DNA from: a bacterium
GTDB lineage: Bacteria; Planctomycetota; J058; JAJDCP01
Direction of reading: 5' to 3'
Length of the DNA stretch: 27,356 nucleotides
Assembly: GCA_030428695.1 (NCBI GenBank)
Contig: JAUIEM010000088.1
Coordinates: 1 to 27,356, forward strand
Of this stretch, positions 1 to 6,789 are shown piece after piece. The position numbers and the translations under genes are program-made. Position 1 is the first letter of the stretch. Every line of letters begins with the position of its first letter. The notes beneath the pieces were generated by a model. It saw nothing but the letters and a program-made list of their open reading frames with translations. It was not told the DNA's origin and did not search any database.

Positions 1-1
1 C

Positions 2-580
2 GAGCAGGGCCGCGAGGTGCGGATCATCACCAAGCTGATCAACGCCTTCTTCCGCTGGGACTTCAACTCCTGCGAGACGATCCACAAGGACGGCATCGTC
101 TGGCCGATCGACTTCGCCAACGCCTGTCCGGACGTCGCGGTGACCAGCCTGCACTACTACTTCCCCTGGGCGATGAAGGCCCTGGCGGCCTGGTCGCTGT
201 TCTGCCTGGTCAGCGAGCGGCCGATGCACCTCGCCCTCGAGCCGAAGCCCTACTTCGAGGTCGCCGACTCGGACCTGAGCTACGAGGACAAGCTGAGCGC
301 CTACGAGAAGCTGACCGACGCCCACTTCCAGCGCGACGAGTTCGAGGAGTTCCGCACCACCGCCCTCGCCCACCTCGACGAGGCGATGTGGGAGCTGATC
401 CAGACCGACGCCTTCGACAAGATCCTGAAGAAGACGATCGCCGCCACCTTCCCCGCCCACGAGCACCGGGCCTTCTACAACCACTACAAAGGCCTGCTCG
501 GGCTGTGGGTGCAGAGCGATGCGCCGCCTTCCGCGAAGAAGAAGGAGAAGGCGGAGGAAGCAGAGGACGCCGCGAGCTGA
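2..580 (+). CDS. C-terminal part of a probable ATP-grasp (RimK-like) ligase, 5' truncated
   Basis: The reading frame is open from base 2 and ends at TGA 578-580, so the start lies outside the window; an internal GTG at 17 is not a convincing start. The segment EQGREVRIITKLINAFFRWDF followed by VWPIDFANACPD and TSLHYYFPW resembles the C-terminal part of uncharacterised ATP-grasp proteins. In that fold the D-x-x-N of PIDFAN would sit at the metal-binding end of the ATP site. This identification comes from remembered family patterns, not from a search. The last 20 or so residues are Lys/Glu/Ala-rich (SAKKKEKAEEAEDA) and probably a disordered tail. The gene ends directly before a strong palindromic terminator and converges on the lipoprotein gene at 640-1107. 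Confidence 0.55.
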   Translation, partial: EQGREVRIITKLINAFFRWDFNSCETIHKDGIVWPIDFANACPDVAVTSLHYYFPWAMKALAAWSLFCLVSERPMHLALEPKPYFEVADSDLSYEDKLSAYEKLTDAHFQRDEFEEFRTTALAHLDEAMWELIQTDAFDKILKKTIAATFPAHEHRAFYNHYKGLLGLWVQSDAPPSAKKKEKAEEAEDAAS

Positions 581-582
581 CT

Positions 583-633
583 CCCAACAAACACACACGG
601 GCCCCGCGCGGGGCCCGTGTGGCGTTTGTTGGG
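583..633. terminator. Bidirectional terminator palindrome between convergent genes
   Basis: An almost perfect 51-base inverted repeat. The inner arms 594-607 and 608-621 pair perfectly over 14 bp (GC-rich, no forced loop beyond the central GCGC). The outer arms 583-592 (CCCAACAAAC) and 624-633 (GTTTGTTGGG) pair perfectly over 10 bp. Only 593 against 622-623 is unpaired. Both strands end the stem with the same GTTTGTT tract, so it can serve the gene ending at 580 (+) and the gene ending at 640 (-). Confidence 0.85.
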
Positions 634-639
634 ACGGGC

Positions 640-1107
640 TCAGAAGGAGGTGTCGTCCTCGGAGTCGATACGGGTGTGGTCAGGGCCACCCATCGACATC
701 GTGTTGAAGTCCTCGGAGAGCTTGTAGGTGTACGCGCTCCCGGTCACGAAGTTCGGCTGGCCTTCGTCGTACTGGATCTGGACCTTGCGGTAGGTCTTCT
801 TGAGCATCGGCTCTTCGACTTCGCTGAACACCAGCGTACCCAGCGCGGGCGGGTCGTCCTTGGTGCTGTCGAACTTCATGCGGAAGCGGAAGTTCGAGTT
901 GATGGTGATGACGCTGTTCTCGAAGCCCGCCATCTTCCAGTGACCGATGAACTTCTTCTGTTCCTCTGCGAACGGCATCCGGCCGTCTTCGGGGTTCTCA
1001 CTCGTCTCGTTCCCGGTGTCGCCGCCGTTCTCGTCGGCGCTGTCACCGCACGCGATCACGGCGAACGACAGGAACGCGACCAGGAAACCGATCAGCAGGC
1101 GTTTCAT
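640..1107 (-). CDS. Small predicted lipoprotein, 155 aa, function unknown
   Basis: The start ATG (1107-1105) is preceded by a strong Shine-Dalgarno (AGGAGGGAGA); this start puts the signal peptide at the N-terminus, unlike the in-frame ATG at 1140. Residues 1-20 form a lipoprotein signal: MKRLLIG, a hydrophobic core, and lipobox VIAC with Cys20 as the lipidated residue. An acidic, Asn/Gly-rich linker follows (GDSADENGGDTGNETSENPEDG), then a domain of about 105 residues. This starts FIGHWKMAGFENSVITINSN and alternates hydrophobic and polar residues, suggesting a beta-barrel or lipocalin-like fold (inference). No family recognised. It probably sits in a membrane facing the periplasm or surface. 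It has its own promoter (1183-1212) and shares the 583-633 terminator. Confidence 0.8.
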   Translation of the reverse strand: MKRLLIGFLVAFLSFAVIACGDSADENGGDTGNETSENPEDGRMPFAEEQKKFIGHWKMAGFENSVITINSNFRFRMKFDSTKDDPPALGTLVFSEVEEPMLKKTYRKVQIQYDEGQPNFVTGSAYTYKLSEDFNTMSMGGPDHTRIDSEDDTSF

Positions 1108-1182
1108 TCTCCCTCCTTGTGCCCCGTTGGGGTCTTGCACTTCTTCGGCAAACGGTTCAGAAAATCTCGTGCCAGTCGGCGC

Positions 1183-1212
1183 AGTCTACGTGTTGGAACC
1201 CTGCGCGGTCCA
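1183..1212 (-). promoter_or_regulatory. Predicted sigma70-type promoter for the 155-aa lipoprotein
   Basis: On the minus strand the -10 box TAGACT (1188-1183) is followed by a GCGCC discriminator. A TGGACC -35 candidate (1212-1207) lies 18 bases upstream. The leader would be about 70 bases. The same -10 box recurs at other gene starts in the window. Confidence 0.45.
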
Positions 1213-1299
1213 ATGCCTTCTCCCGGGAATCCAGGGGGGGTCAGGATTTTCTTGCGCCCGGACGGAAAGCGTCGGCCCGTTGCGAGCTCCCGCGTCGCG

Positions 1300-1323
1300 C
1301 TGCACAGTGCCGGCCCTGTGCAG
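1300..1323 (-). terminator. Possible hairpin terminator after the DUF1028 gene
   Basis: CTGCACAG (1300-1307) and CTGTGCAG (1316-1323) form a perfect 8-bp stem around an 8-base loop that is itself partly self-complementary. It lies 21-44 bases past the DUF1028 stop. No T-tract follows on either strand, so termination activity is uncertain. Confidence 0.35.
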
Positions 1324-1343
1324 AGCTGTGCGGGCTGTGTAGG

Positions 1344-2291
1344 TCACTCTTCGAGCAAGGCCGAGAAGTCCTCGCGATCCCGCAGCGCTCCGAACCAGCC
1401 GTCACGGCGCAGCGAGCGGCGCAGGCGCGGCGCGAGGGCGAGGGCGCGCGCGAGGGCGGCGACCGCGGCCTCGGGCTCGTCCGCGACGAGGGCGCGGGCG
1501 CGCAGGTAGTGGCCGAGGGCGAGCTCCGGGTCGAGCATCAGGAGCTGCCCGGCGAGCCGGTCGGCGGCGGCGAGGTCGGCGCCGGCGAGCTCTTCCCAGG
1601 CGCGGGCGTGGCGCGGGGCGAAGAAGAGGCCGGCCAGGCGGAAGAGCTCGCGCACCGGCTCGGCGGCGTCGTCGACGCGCAGGTCGAGGTAGCGGTCGTT
1701 GTGGCCCCCGTAGCCGCCCTCGGCGCGCACGACCAGGAGCGCGGCCGACTGCTTCCCGCGCTTGTCGCCGCCGGCCTCCTCGCCGGCGGCCAGCGCCGCG
1801 AGCAAGCGGATGGCGAGCTCGCCGCCGGTCGCCTCGAAGGCGCGGGCCATCGCCGCGATCACCTCCGGGCCGGCGAGCAGGTTGCCCTGGACGCTGAAGC
1901 CATCCCCGCTCTGGTCGCCGGCGAAGTCGAAGCAGCGCCCGCCGGTATGGACGGCCACGCCGCCCCGGGCGTCGACGATCGCGAGCTGGCGGCGCGCGCG
2001 CTCGGGGTCCGCGGCGAGCAGCACGGCGAGGGCGCTGTCGGCGTCGAGGCCGGCCTCGAGCAGCGCGAGCCCGCGCGGCCCGAAGCTCGGGTCGGCCCAG
2101 GCCTGGCTGGCGACGGCGCCGACCTCGGCCTCGGCCCAGGGGACGACGGCGCCGACCGCGAGCACGCGCGAGGCGACGGCGATGCCGAGGTCCCCGGTCT
2201 CGGGGTCACGGGCGACGATCGAGAAGGTCGCGCAGGGGTCTTCCTGGGCGCACAGGGGGAGGATGAGGAGGAACAGCAGGAAGCGGCGCAT
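1344..2291 (-). CDS. Secreted DUF1028 family protein with TPR-like C-terminus
   Basis: Starts at ATG 2291, chosen because MRRFLLFLLILPLCAQ gives a clear signal peptide; the open frame continues upstream to 2543 without such support. 315 residues. The mature part begins CATFSIVARDPETGDLGIAVASR and carries the DUF1028 hallmarks: AVGAVVPWAEAEVGAVASQAWADP, GPRGLALLEAGLDADSAL, GDGFSVQGNLLAGPEV, GGDKRGKQSAALLVV and GGYGGHNDRYLDLRVDD. DUF1028 proteins have an Ntn-hydrolase-like fold but no settled substrate; the Cys/Thr/Ser cluster at the mature N-terminus is the likeliest nucleophile site (inference). After about residue 225 an alpha-helical stretch (LLMLDPELALGHYLRARALVADEPEAAVAAL) looks like one or two TPR units. 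Likely periplasmic or secreted. Confidence 0.88.
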   Translation of the reverse strand: MRRFLLFLLILPLCAQEDPCATFSIVARDPETGDLGIAVASRVLAVGAVVPWAEAEVGAVASQAWADPSFGPRGLALLEAGLDADSALAVLLAADPERARRQLAIVDARGGVAVHTGGRCFDFAGDQSGDGFSVQGNLLAGPEVIAAMARAFEATGGELAIRLLAALAAGEEAGGDKRGKQSAALLVVRAEGGYGGHNDRYLDLRVDDAAEPVRELFRLAGLFFAPRHARAWEELAGADLAAADRLAGQLLMLDPELALGHYLRARALVADEPEAAVAALARALALAPRLRRSLRRDGWFGALRDREDFSALLEE

Positions 2292-2318
2292 GAGACGGCT
2301 CCGGGAAGGGGTGCCTCC

Positions 2319-2327
2319 AGGGTAGCA
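2319..2327 (-). promoter_or_regulatory. Possible extended -10 promoter for the DUF1028 gene
   Basis: On the minus strand TGCTACCCT (2327-2319) gives an extended -10 element (TGn plus TAnnnT). I see no good -35 upstream. It lies about 30 bases before the ATG at 2291. Confidence 0.3.
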
Positions 2328-2436
2328 GAGCGGTGCGCCGGACAGGGCGAGCGGCTCCCTGCCCGGAGCTCGCGTTTCTTCGCTGCGCGCGGCGGGGTCT
2401 CGCATTACAGTGGAGGAACGCAGAGAGGGAGACGAC

Positions 2437-2904
2437 ATGCTGCGCGTGCGCGACGTGATGACGACGTATCCGATGACGATCGAGCAGTCCGACGCGGCGG
2501 TCGCCGCGCGCGAGGCGATGCAGAGCGCGCGGGTCCACCACATCCCGGTCGTCGACGGGCAGGGCCGGCTGGTCGGCGTGCTCTCGCACCGGGACCTGCT
2601 GCAAGCGATGGTCTACGCGGTCTCCGCCCACCGCGAGGAAGGCGATGAGCATCCCCTCGAGGCGGTCTCGATCGCGGAGGTGATGCACCGCGAGGTCAGG
2701 ACCATCACCCCGCAGCAGCCGCTGCGCGACGCCGTCGAGGTGATGCTGCGCGAGCAGATCGGCTGCCTGCCGGTCGTCTCCGGCAAGGAGCCGACGACCC
2801 TGCTCGGCATCGTGACGATGACCGACATGCTGCACGTTCTCGAGCGGCTGTTGTCGCGGGAAGAGGACGCGGAGCGGGCGGAGGAAGGTCCGCCGCAGGC
2901 CTGA
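2437..2904 (+). CDS. Two-CBS-domain protein, 155 aa
   Basis: The chosen start ATG 2437 gives MLRVRDVMT, the usual opening of a CBS pair, and follows a GAGGGAG ribosome site; an upstream GTG at 2410 would add nine charged residues. CBS 1 spans about residues 5-62 (VRDVMTTYPMTIEQSDAAV, HHIPVVDGQGRLVGVLSHRDLL). CBS 2 spans about 78-142 (IAEVMHREVRTITPQQPLRDAVEVM, GCLPVVSGK, LLGIVTMTDMLHVLERLL). The pair should fold into one Bateman module that binds an adenosyl ligand such as AMP, ATP or SAM and regulates a partner. No enzymatic domain is attached, so the target is not evident. The charged tail (SREEDAERAEEGPPQA) is probably disordered. It stands alone, divergent from the DUF1028 gene and upstream of the crt promoter. 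Confidence 0.93.
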   Translation: MLRVRDVMTTYPMTIEQSDAAVAAREAMQSARVHHIPVVDGQGRLVGVLSHRDLLQAMVYAVSAHREEGDEHPLEAVSIAEVMHREVRTITPQQPLRDAVEVMLREQIGCLPVVSGKEPTTLLGIVTMTDMLHVLERLLSREEDAERAEEGPPQA

Positions 2905-2950
2905 TCCCGCCCCGGTGGAGGTGCAGCTCGCCAAGAGACGGGGTGACACC

Positions 2951-2981
2951 TTGACAAAACCGACACAGAAAACATACAAGT
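2951..2981 (+). promoter_or_regulatory. Promoter and candidate CarH/LitR-type operator of the crt operon
   Basis: A perfect -35 TTGACA (2951-2956) stands 18 bases before a -10-like TACAAG (2975-2980), in an AT-rich patch unlike its surroundings. ACA triplets fall at 2954-2956, 2965-2967 and 2976-2978, exactly 11 bases apart. B12-dependent CarH repressors of carotenoid genes are known to bind 11-base direct repeats with a conserved ACA across the -35 region. The further T expected three bases before ACA is present only in the first repeat. Promoter reading is fair; the operator reading is inference, and no carH gene is in the window. Confidence 0.5.
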
Positions 2982-3014
2982 TCTGCAGCGTCGAAGAGAC
3001 GCTGGAGAAGCATC

Positions 3015-4298
3015 ATGGTCGCGCCGCGCAGTGACGTCCTGATCGTCGGCGCCGGTCCCGCGGGACTGGCTTTGGCCGCGGCGTGCGGCGAGCGCGGCCT
3101 GGCGACGCTGTGCGTGGCGCCCGCGCCGGGGGCTCCCTGGCGGCCGACCTACAGCTGCTGGGAGCACGAGCTGGCGGGCCTGGAGGTGCCGATCGCCCGG
3201 CGCTGGTCCGCCGCCCGCGTGCGCGATCACGGCGGCCGGCTGCTGCGCATCCCGCGGCCCTACGTGCAGCTCGACAAGGACGCGCTGCAGGGCGCGCTGC
3301 GGGAGCGCTGCGAGCGGGTGGGGGTGCGCCTCGTCGCCGCGCGGGTGAGCGCCGTCGACGCGGATGCCCGCGGCGTGGCGACCTCCGCGGGGCACCTGCC
3401 GAGCCGCCAGGTCGTCGACGCGAGCGGCCACGCTTCCCCGTTCCTGCGCCGCCGATCCGCCGCGCCGCTGGCCTGCCAGCTGGCGTACGGGCTCGAGCTC
3501 GAGGTCGCGCAGAGCCCCTGGCCGGACGACGAGATGGTGCTGATGGACTGGCGCCCGGCGGGCCGCGGCGGCAGCTTCCTCTACGCCCTGCCCGCCGGGC
3601 CGCGCCGGATCTTCGTCGAGGAGACCTGCCTCGCGTCGGTCGCGCCGCCCACCCTGGCGGAGCTGCGCGCGGCCCTGCTCGAGCGCCTGGAGCGGGACGG
3701 CGTCGAGGTCGCGGAGGAGCGCTCCGTCGAGCGCTGCCGCATCCCGATGAATCCTCCTCTGCCTCGCTTCGACCAGCCCCTGCTCGGCTTCGGCGCGGCC
3801 GCCGGCCACGTCCATCCCGCCACCGGCTACCTGGTCGCCGGCGCCCTGCACCGGGCCCCGCGCGTCGCGGCCGGGCTCGCGGCCGCCCTCGGTCGGAGGC
3901 GGAGGCCTCCGGCCCGCGCGCTGTGGAGGCTGGTCTGGCCGGCCCGGGAGCGGCGCCGGAACCTGTTGCAGCGCATGGGGCTGCAGATGCTGCTCGCGCT
4001 GCCCGGGGCGCGGCTCGGCGCGTTCTTCCGCGCCTTCTTCTCGCTGCCGGACCGCTGCTGGGCGTCCTTCCTGGCCGCCGACGGCAGCGCCTGGCGCGAC
4101 CTGCGGACGATGATGCGCCTCAGCCTGCACCTGCGCGAAGGCCTGCTGTGGAGCGTCCTCGTCGGCAGCCTGCGGGGCGGGCACCGGCTGCTGACGGGCC
4201 GGCGCTCCCCCCTGGTCGGGGCGGACGCCCCCGGACGAGCGAGCGAACCCACCGCTGAGCGCGCGCCGGCGCTGACCGGCCGCGAGGAGGTGCGATGA
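3015..4298 (+). CDS. crtL: CrtL-type lycopene cyclase
   Basis: A flavoprotein that cyclises the ends of lycopene to beta rings (gamma- or beta-carotene) at the membrane. 427 residues, normal for the family; ATG 3015 follows GGAGAAG. The N-terminus has the dinucleotide-binding motif (VLIVGAGPAGLALA, residues 8-21). Further hallmarks are PYVQLDKDAL, DEMVLMDWR, FLYALPAGPRRIFVEETCLAS, IPMNPPLPRFDQPLLGFG and AGHVHPATGYLVAGAL. The C-terminus has RRNLLQRMGLQMLL and AFFSLPDRCWASFLAA, as in plant and cyanobacterial CrtL rather than proteobacterial CrtY. Whether it makes beta or epsilon rings cannot be told from sequence alone. First gene of the operon; its TGA overlaps the crtE ATG (ATGA, 4295-4298). 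Confidence 0.9.
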   Translation: MVAPRSDVLIVGAGPAGLALAAACGERGLATLCVAPAPGAPWRPTYSCWEHELAGLEVPIARRWSAARVRDHGGRLLRIPRPYVQLDKDALQGALRERCERVGVRLVAARVSAVDADARGVATSAGHLPSRQVVDASGHASPFLRRRSAAPLACQLAYGLELEVAQSPWPDDEMVLMDWRPAGRGGSFLYALPAGPRRIFVEETCLASVAPPTLAELRAALLERLERDGVEVAEERSVERCRIPMNPPLPRFDQPLLGFGAAAGHVHPATGYLVAGALHRAPRVAAGLAAALGRRRRPPARALWRLVWPARERRRNLLQRMGLQMLLALPGARLGAFFRAFFSLPDRCWASFLAADGSAWRDLRTMMRLSLHLREGLLWSVLVGSLRGGHRLLTGRRSPLVGADAPGRASEPTAERAPALTGREEVR

Positions 4299-5281
4299 CG
4301 AGCGTGCTGGCGGAAGCGCCCGCCACCGAGCTGCGCGCGGTCGAGGCCCTGATGCTGCGGCTGTGTCCCGACGGCCCCCTCGGCCGCGCCTTCCGGGAGC
4401 ACCTGACGAGCGGCGGGAAGCGCCTGCGCGCCCGGCTGGTGCTGCGCAGCGTCGAGGCCCTGGGCGGCGCGATCGACCAGGCCGTGCCCTGGGCGGCGGC
4501 CTGCGAGCTGTTGCACAACGCGACCCTGGTGCACGACGACCTGCAGGACGGCGACCGCCTGCGACGCGGCCGCCCGGCCCTGTGGGTGCGGCACGGCACC
4601 GCCCAGGCGATCAACGCCGGCGACCTCGGGTTGATGCTGCCCTTCCTCGCCGTCGCCGGGCTGCCCGACCCCGCCCGCAAGGCGGCCCTGCAGGAGTGCC
4701 TCGCGCGGCGCGCCGTCGAGGTCGCCTGCGGGCAGGCCGACGAGCTGCGGCTGCTCGCCGAGGAGCGGCTCGACTGGCCCTCCTACCAGCGCGCGGTGCG
4801 GGGCAAGACCGCCGCGCTGTTCAGCCTGCCGGTCGAGGGCTCGGCGCTGCTCGCGGGCCGCTCGGCCGGCGAGGCGCGGGACCTGGGCGCGGCCTTCGCC
4901 GCGCTCGGCCTGCTGTTCCAGATCCAGGACGACGTGCTCGACCTGTTCGGCGACAAAGGGCGCGGGGAGACCGGCTCGGACCTGCGCGAGGGACGCGTCA
5001 GCGCGCTGGTGGTCGAGCACCTGCGCCTGCACCCCCTCGACGCGGGCTGGCTCTTGACCCTCCTGCGCACCCCGCGGGAGCGCACCGGCGACGCCGCGGT
5101 CGCCGAGGCCCGCGGCCGCTTCGCCCAGGGCGGGGCCCTCGCGGCGCTGTGGGTCCGGCTCGACCGCCTGCGCGCCGCGCTCGCGGCCGTGCCCAGCGCG
5201 CTGCTGCCGGTCGCCGACGAGCTGTGCGCCCGCGCCCTGCGCCCCATCGCCGCCACCCGACCCGGAGGAGCTTCCCGATGA
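4295..5281 (+). CDS. crtE: Geranylgeranyl diphosphate synthase (trans-prenyltransferase)
   Basis: Condenses isopentenyl diphosphate with allylic diphosphates, very likely to the C20 precursor of phytoene. 328 residues. The first aspartate motif is DDLQD (residues 81-85, within LLHNATLVHDDLQDGD) and the second DDVLD (212-216, within LLFQIQDDVLD). GGKRLRARL near residue 34 binds diphosphate, and GKTAALF is the conserved mid-protein lysine motif. Small residues (Ala and Thr) at positions -5 and -4 from the first motif leave room for chains longer than C15, consistent with GGPP. The start ATG 4295 overlaps the crtL stop and follows GAGGAGG; the stop overlaps the crtI start at 5278-5281. Confidence 0.93.
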   Translation: MTSVLAEAPATELRAVEALMLRLCPDGPLGRAFREHLTSGGKRLRARLVLRSVEALGGAIDQAVPWAAACELLHNATLVHDDLQDGDRLRRGRPALWVRHGTAQAINAGDLGLMLPFLAVAGLPDPARKAALQECLARRAVEVACGQADELRLLAEERLDWPSYQRAVRGKTAALFSLPVEGSALLAGRSAGEARDLGAAFAALGLLFQIQDDVLDLFGDKGRGETGSDLREGRVSALVVEHLRLHPLDAGWLLTLLRTPRERTGDAAVAEARGRFAQGGALAALWVRLDRLRAALAAVPSALLPVADELCARALRPIAATRPGGASR

Positions 5282-6789
5282 CCCCTTCCCACGCCGTCGT
5301 GATCGGCTCCGGCTTCGGTGGCCTCGCCGCCGCCGTCCGCCTGCGCGCCCGCGGCTACGCCGTCACCGTCTGTGAGTCCCGCGAGCAGCTCGGCGGGCGG
5401 GCGTCGGTGTTCCGTCAGGACGGCTTCGTCTTCGACGCGGGCCCGACCGTGGTCACCGCCCCCTACCTGCTCGACGAGCTGTTCGACTGCGTCGGGCGCC
5501 AGGCCTCCGACTACTTCGAGCTCGTCCCGGTCGACCCCTTCTACCGCGTCAAGTTCCCCGACGGCAGCGTGTTCGACTACGTCGGCGACGAGGCCCGCCT
5601 GCTCGCCCAGATCGAGCGCTTCGAGCCGCGCGACGTCGACGGCTACAAGCGCATGGCGGAGATGAGCCGGCGCATCTTCGAGGTCGGCTACGAGCGCCTC
5701 GCCGACGTGCCCTTCGACCGCCTGTCGGACATGCTGCGCGTGGTGCCGGCGATGCTCCGGCTGAAGAGCTACCGCTCGGTGTACGGGCTGGTCGCGTCGT
5801 ACATCCGCGACCCGCGCCTGCGCCAGGCGTTGACCTTCCAGCCGTTGCTGGTCGGCGGAAACCCCTTCTCGACGCCGTCGATCTACCTCTTGATCCACTG
5901 GCTCGAGCGCAAGTGGGGCGTCCACTTCCCCCTCGGCGGCACCCACGCCGTGGTGCGCGGGCTCGCGCGGCTGCTCGGCGAGCTCGGCGTCGAGGTCCGC
6001 ACCGGCGCGCCGGTCGCCTCGATCGAGGTCGAGCAGGGGAAGGTCGCGGGCGTGCGCCTCGAGAGCGGCGAGCGGCTGGCGGCGGAGGTCGTCGTCAGCA
6101 ACGCCGACCCGAGCGTGGTCTATCCGCGGATGATCGACGCGCGCTGGCGCAAGTCGAACAGCGACCGGCGGGTGCGGCGGGTGCGCCAGTCGATGTCGCT
6201 GTTCGTCGGCTACTTCGGGGCCGAGGGGAGCTGGCCGGACACCGCCCACCACACCATCCTGCTCGGGCCGCGCTACAAAGCGCTGCTCGACGACATCTTC
6301 CGGAGGAAGGTGCTCGCCGACGACTTCTCGCTCTACCTGCACGCCCCCTGCCGCAGCGACCCGAGCCTCGCGCCGGCGGGCCACGACGCGTTCTACGTGC
6401 TGTCGCCGGTGCCGAACCAGGCCAGCGGGATCGACTGGGAGGTCCAGAGCGAGGCCTACTTCGAGCGCATCCTCGAGTTCCTCGACCGCACCGAGCTGCC
6501 CGGCCTGAAGCAGAAGCTGGTCACGAAGACCAGCATCGACCCGCGCTACTTCGCCGACACCCTGCGCTCGGCCTCCGGCGCCGCCTTCGGCCCCGAGCCC
6601 CGCCTGACCCAGTCCGCCTGGTTCCGCTACCACAACCGCTCGGAGGATGTCGGAGGGCTGTTCTTCGTCGGCGCGGGCGTCCACCCGGGGGCCGGGATGC
6701 CCGGGGTGCTGTGCTCGGCGAAGGTGCTCGAGCGGGTGCTGCCCGAGCCGCGCGTCCCCGCTCCGCGGACGGCCGGGGCGCGGGCGTGA
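5278..6789 (+). CDS. crtI: CrtI-type phytoene desaturase
   Basis: FAD-dependent oxidoreductase that desaturates (and isomerises) phytoene, most likely to all-trans-lycopene, the substrate of the upstream cyclase. 503 residues, typical for CrtI. Start ATG 5278 follows GGAGGAG and overlaps the crtE stop by 4 bases. The N-terminal FAD motif is VVIGSGFGGLAAAVRLRARGY (residues 7-27), followed by EQLGGRASVFRQDGFVFDAGPTVV. The middle contains NPFSTPSIYLLIHWLE and PLGGTHAVVRGLARLL. The C-terminal signature is FFVGAGVHPGAGMPGVLCSAKVL. Number of desaturation steps cannot be read from sequence; related enzymes also act as diapophytoene or carotenoid desaturases. The stop overlaps crtB (GTGA, 6786-6789). 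Confidence 0.94.
   Translation: MTPSHAVVIGSGFGGLAAAVRLRARGYAVTVCESREQLGGRASVFRQDGFVFDAGPTVVTAPYLLDELFDCVGRQASDYFELVPVDPFYRVKFPDGSVFDYVGDEARLLAQIERFEPRDVDGYKRMAEMSRRIFEVGYERLADVPFDRLSDMLRVVPAMLRLKSYRSVYGLVASYIRDPRLRQALTFQPLLVGGNPFSTPSIYLLIHWLERKWGVHFPLGGTHAVVRGLARLLGELGVEVRTGAPVASIEVEQGKVAGVRLESGERLAAEVVVSNADPSVVYPRMIDARWRKSNSDRRVRRVRQSMSLFVGYFGAEGSWPDTAHHTILLGPRYKALLDDIFRRKVLADDFSLYLHAPCRSDPSLAPAGHDAFYVLSPVPNQASGIDWEVQSEAYFERILEFLDRTELPGLKQKLVTKTSIDPRYFADTLRSASGAAFGPEPRLTQSAWFRYHNRSEDVGGLFFVGAGVHPGAGMPGVLCSAKVLERVLPEPRVPAPRTAGARA

Noticed and set aside
388..1509. Plus-strand frame crossing the terminator and the lipoprotein gene
   Set aside because: It runs through a strong terminator and opposite a gene with signal peptide and ribosome site; no recognisable protein.
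2376..2411. Promoter for the CBS gene (TACAGT at 2406-2411)
   Set aside because: The -10 fits, but no -35 at 16-18 bases and the box lies very close to the ribosome site; too weak to list as a feature.
4783..6684. Minus-strand frame of 633 codons opposite crtE and crtI
   Set aside because: Shadow of two clear enzymes; low-complexity composition and no ribosome site or motif.
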